A stretch of DNA of 12,447 bases, from the NCBI GenBank assembly GCA_026914095.1, contig JAPPIY010000120.1:1-12447 (forward strand), read 5' to 3'. The DNA comes from Oligoflexia bacterium. Lineage in GTDB: Bacteria > Bdellovibrionota > Bdellovibrionia > Bdellovibrionales > UBA1609. The notes under the pieces are model-generated. The model searched no databases, had not been told where the DNA came from, and was given only the letters and a program-made list of their open reading frames with translations. Below are positions 12,281-12,447 of the stretch, piece by piece. Position 1 is the stretch's first letter. The number at the start of each line of letters is the position of its first letter. The position numbers were made by a program, and so were the translations under genes.

Positions 12281-12447
12281 TAATATCGTTAAAATCAAGC
12301 CTTTTTTCAAAATCCCTAGGGCTTTTATATTCAAGGGCTGAATGAAGTCTTTTAGAGTTATACCAAGCTTCAATCCACTCAAAGACATCGCTTCTTCACT
12401 AAGGCTTTCAGACTTTAGCTCCTGTTGTCTTTTTAAATGCTTGAAAT
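12273..12447 (-). pseudogene. IS3-family transposase (OrfB) C-terminal fragment, frameshifted
   Basis: On the minus strand the frame ending at TAA (12275-12273) encodes DVFEWIEAWYNSKRLHSALE followed by YKSPRDFE, the hallmark C-terminus of IS3-family DDE transposases (rve domain). Just upstream, in a different frame, FKHLKRQQELKSESLSEEA continues the family pattern (the FF-x-LK segment after the catalytic Glu). The two halves are joined only by a frameshift near 12386-12392, so the gene is broken there. The catalytic residues lie beyond the window edge. The element ends next to the AlbA_2 gene and is a source of local rearrangement. Whether the upstream part is present cannot be seen. Confidence 0.85.

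Noticed and set aside
1..12447. tRNA genes
   Set aside because: No T-loop/acceptor pattern (GTTCRAAYC with a pairing stem) was seen on either strand.

Overview
The window looks like a low-GC, AT-rich bacterial chromosome. About three quarters is ordinary housekeeping DNA (1 to about 9086). The rest, to 12447, is a decaying accessory tract. The gene set (EF-P, RuvCAB, alanine dehydrogenase, two-domain GTPase Der, RNase III, a mitochondrial-type aconitase) fits a Gram-negative bacterium. EF-P and TPR protein similarity suggests a deltaproteobacterial or Bdellovibrionota-like lineage, but this is an impression from memory, not a search result. Shine-Dalgarno (SD) sites are patchy: der, ald and the antitoxin gene have clear ones, while ruvC, ruvB and rnc do not. 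TTG starts are used (ald, rnc).

Layout, core part. On the minus strand at the left edge are a TPR protein gene and, directly after its stop codon, elongation factor P, cut by the window edge. Facing away from them on the plus strand are ruvC-ruvA (4-base overlap), then ruvB-ald (4-base overlap). Together these give Holliday-junction resolution plus L-alanine/pyruvate interconversion. ald converges with der. Upstream of der on the minus strand lies an aconitase-rnc pair, 14 bases apart. The divergent TPR/ruvC intergenic region carries a 71-bp TA-bounded inverted repeat that resembles a miniature mobile element.

Layout, accessory part. From 9087 to 9799 no gene is recognisable. The stretch holds a sequence resembling the 16S rRNA 3' tail, a very strong short-loop terminator, two more hairpins, and a TGTGA/TCACA palindrome with a 60-bp-spaced repeat just upstream of a ribbon-helix-helix antitoxin gene. 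The partner PIN-domain toxin survives only as its first ~25 codons, and a small membrane protein gene on the opposite strand occupies the place of the toxin body. Next come a lysine-rich ORF and an HTH segment in a shifted frame (probably one broken regulator). After these is an intact 484-residue AlbA_2/HATPase/winged-helix protein with a perfect 4 x 12-bp in-frame repeat. Last is the frameshifted C-terminal end of an IS3-family transposase, whose inferred terminus abuts the preceding stop codon.

I do not see a complete novel system. The best candidates for a closer look are the AlbA_2/ATPase gene with its repeat linker, the orphan antitoxin with its intact operator-like upstream region, and the structured non-coding segment at 9411-9583.
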